The notes beneath the pieces were generated by a model. It worked only from the letters and a program-made list of their open reading frames with translations, had not been told where the DNA came from and made no database searches. Shown one piece after another: positions 13,411 to 14,182 of a stretch of DNA of 14,182 bases. The translations under genes were made by a program, and so were the position numbers. Source of the stretch: GCA-002727735 sp036159515 (lineage in GTDB: Bacteria; Bacteroidota; Bacteroidia; Flavobacteriales_D; Parvicellaceae). The DNA lies in the NCBI GenBank assembly GCA_036159515.1, contig JAYYEV010000070.1, positions 1 to 14,182 on the forward strand, written 5' to 3'. Position 1 is the stretch's first letter. Each line of letters starts with the position of its first letter.

Positions 13411-13797
13411 CACGACATTAATAATTCTACTAAAATCAAATCAATTACAAGCGTGGAACTTAAAAACACCATAGTGGAAGGATTCCTTGAAGGAAAAGCA
13501 AATGATGTGATTTGTCTTGATTTAAGAAATATTGATGGTGCGGTTTCTGATTATTTTATTGTAGCACATGGAGATTCTGCAACCCACGTGGAAGGAATTA
13601 ATAGAGCTATTTATAAAAAATGCATCAGCTCTTTCAATGAAAAACCATGGAGAGAGGAAGGCAAGGGAAACTCAGAATGGATTCTTATGGATTATGTGAA
13701 TGTAGTTGCTCATATTTTCTACAAAGAAAAAAGAGGCTATTACAATATTGAAGATTTATGGGGAGATGCTCCAAGAGAAGAATTTAATACAAACTAA
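13408..13797 (+). CDS. rsfS: Ribosomal silencing factor RsfS
   Basis: RsfS binds uL14 on the 50S subunit and blocks joining with the 30S under starvation. The frame of 129 residues has the family body: DVICLDLRNIDGAVSDYFIV, then THVEGINRAIYKK, KPWREEGKGNSEWILMDYVN, VVAHIFYKEKRGYYNIEDLWGDA. In the Bacteroidota form EGxxNxEWILMDYxNVVxHxF is diagnostic. There is no ATG in the N-terminal part. The frame begins with TTG at 13408, which overlaps a -7 box, so the true start may lie downstream: GTG at 13453 (about 114 residues, close to the 105 of E. coli RsfS) or a rare ATT at 13417, ATC at 13435 or ATT at 13444. The coordinate given is thus the upper limit. It is followed after two bases by ftsH, the normal Flavobacteriales order. 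Confidence 0.9.
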   Translation: MHDINNSTKIKSITSVELKNTIVEGFLEGKANDVICLDLRNIDGAVSDYFIVAHGDSATHVEGINRAIYKKCISSFNEKPWREEGKGNSEWILMDYVNVVAHIFYKEKRGYYNIEDLWGDAPREEFNTN

Positions 13798-13799
13798 TT

Positions 13800-14182
13800 A
13801 TGCTGAATAAGAAAAATAACAAACAAGGCAACAATAACTCGAACAAGAAATTACCTAAGTTTAATTTCTATTGGATATATGGAATTGTTGCCGTTGTGCT
13901 CATTGGAATTAATCTGATGAATTTTAATGGTTTTTATACCAAAAAAATTGAAGAAAATCAACTTTGGGAGTGGATCGACAAGCAGAAAGTACAACAAGTT
14001 GAAATCGTAAATAACTCAGAAGTAAAGGTCTACATAAATAAAAAATACATCAATGACCCTGAATTTACAAACAACGGTAAAAACAGGAACAACTACCAGT
14101 ATTCGTTTGAAATTCCCAAAGATCATTCATCCGAACTGTACCAGAAACTATTAGATAGAGCTCGAAAAAACAAAGAAGAAGG
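13800..14182 (+). CDS. ftsH: ATP-dependent zinc metalloprotease FtsH, N-terminal part (3'-truncated)
   Basis: The ATG at 13800 begins two bases after the rsfS stop, and the frame stays open for 127 codons to the window edge. Residues 1-20 are a hydrophilic Asn/Lys-rich cytoplasmic leader. Residues about 23-40 are the first membrane helix (YWIYGIVAVVLIGINLM). Then comes the N-terminal periplasmic domain with IEENQLWEWIDKQKVQQVEI and a following VKVYINKKYI strand, typical of Bacteroidota FtsH. The second helix, AAA ATPase and HEXXH protease lie outside the window, so the call rests on this N-terminus and on the rsfS-ftsH order. FtsH degrades membrane and regulatory proteins. Confidence 0.85.
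   Translation, partial: MLNKKNNKQGNNNSNKKLPKFNFYWIYGIVAVVLIGINLMNFNGFYTKKIEENQLWEWIDKQKVQQVEIVNNSEVKVYINKKYINDPEFTNNGKNRNNYQYSFEIPKDHSSELYQKLLDRARKNKEE

Overview
The window looks like an ordinary chromosomal stretch of an AT-rich Bacteroidota genome, most likely a marine-type Flavobacteriales (family not determinable here). The evidence is a type IX secretion C-terminal sorting domain, DUF5606 and DUF3822 families, a fused E1 alpha/beta dehydrogenase, the neighbourhood DUF3822-rsmD-coaD / Nudix-pyrE / birA-rsfS-ftsH, absence of Shine-Dalgarno sequences, and TAnnTTTG -7 boxes just upstream of several starts. I see no mobile element, phage gene, CRISPR array, tRNA or rRNA.

Left part (1-3060, all +): the 3' end of a large secreted T9SS protein built of exact 49-residue repeats; a DUF5606 protein with a lysine/glutamate tail; and a pair of tandem FKBP-type prolyl isomerases, the first with an ordinary signal peptide and the second a lipoprotein. 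A small hairpin followed by seven T ends this block.

Middle (3053-6206, all -): an MscS-type mechanosensitive channel and, upstream of it, a 682-residue single-chain E1 of a 2-oxoacid dehydrogenase. A 233-base AT-rich divergent intergenic region carries a -7 box for each side.

Right part (6440-11004, +) is a tightly packed run: a three-helix membrane protein with a PDZ-like segment, DUF3822, rsmD (16S rRNA m2G966 methylase), coaD (phosphopantetheine adenylyltransferase), and an exported thioredoxin-fold protein that has lost its CXXC cysteines. The genes are spaced 7 nt or less, or overlap by 4 nt. Two of the starts are TTG. Then follow a convergent Nudix hydrolase (-), a head-to-head pyrE (+), an SRPBCC-fold protein (+), a convergent monofunctional biotin-protein ligase birA (-), rsfS (+) and the first 127 codons of ftsH (+), cut by the window edge.

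Most genes are housekeeping: ribosome maturation and silencing (rsmD, rsfS), coenzyme A (coaD), pyrimidine synthesis (pyrE), biotinylation (birA), membrane proteolysis (ftsH), and envelope folding (the FKBP pair). I do not find a convincing undescribed system. The points most worth a second look are the unusual start/promoter geometry at rsfS and at pyrE/Nudix, the uncharacterised membrane protein at 6440-7909, the cysteine-less thioredoxin-like protein, and the duplicated FKBPs with different predicted localisation.
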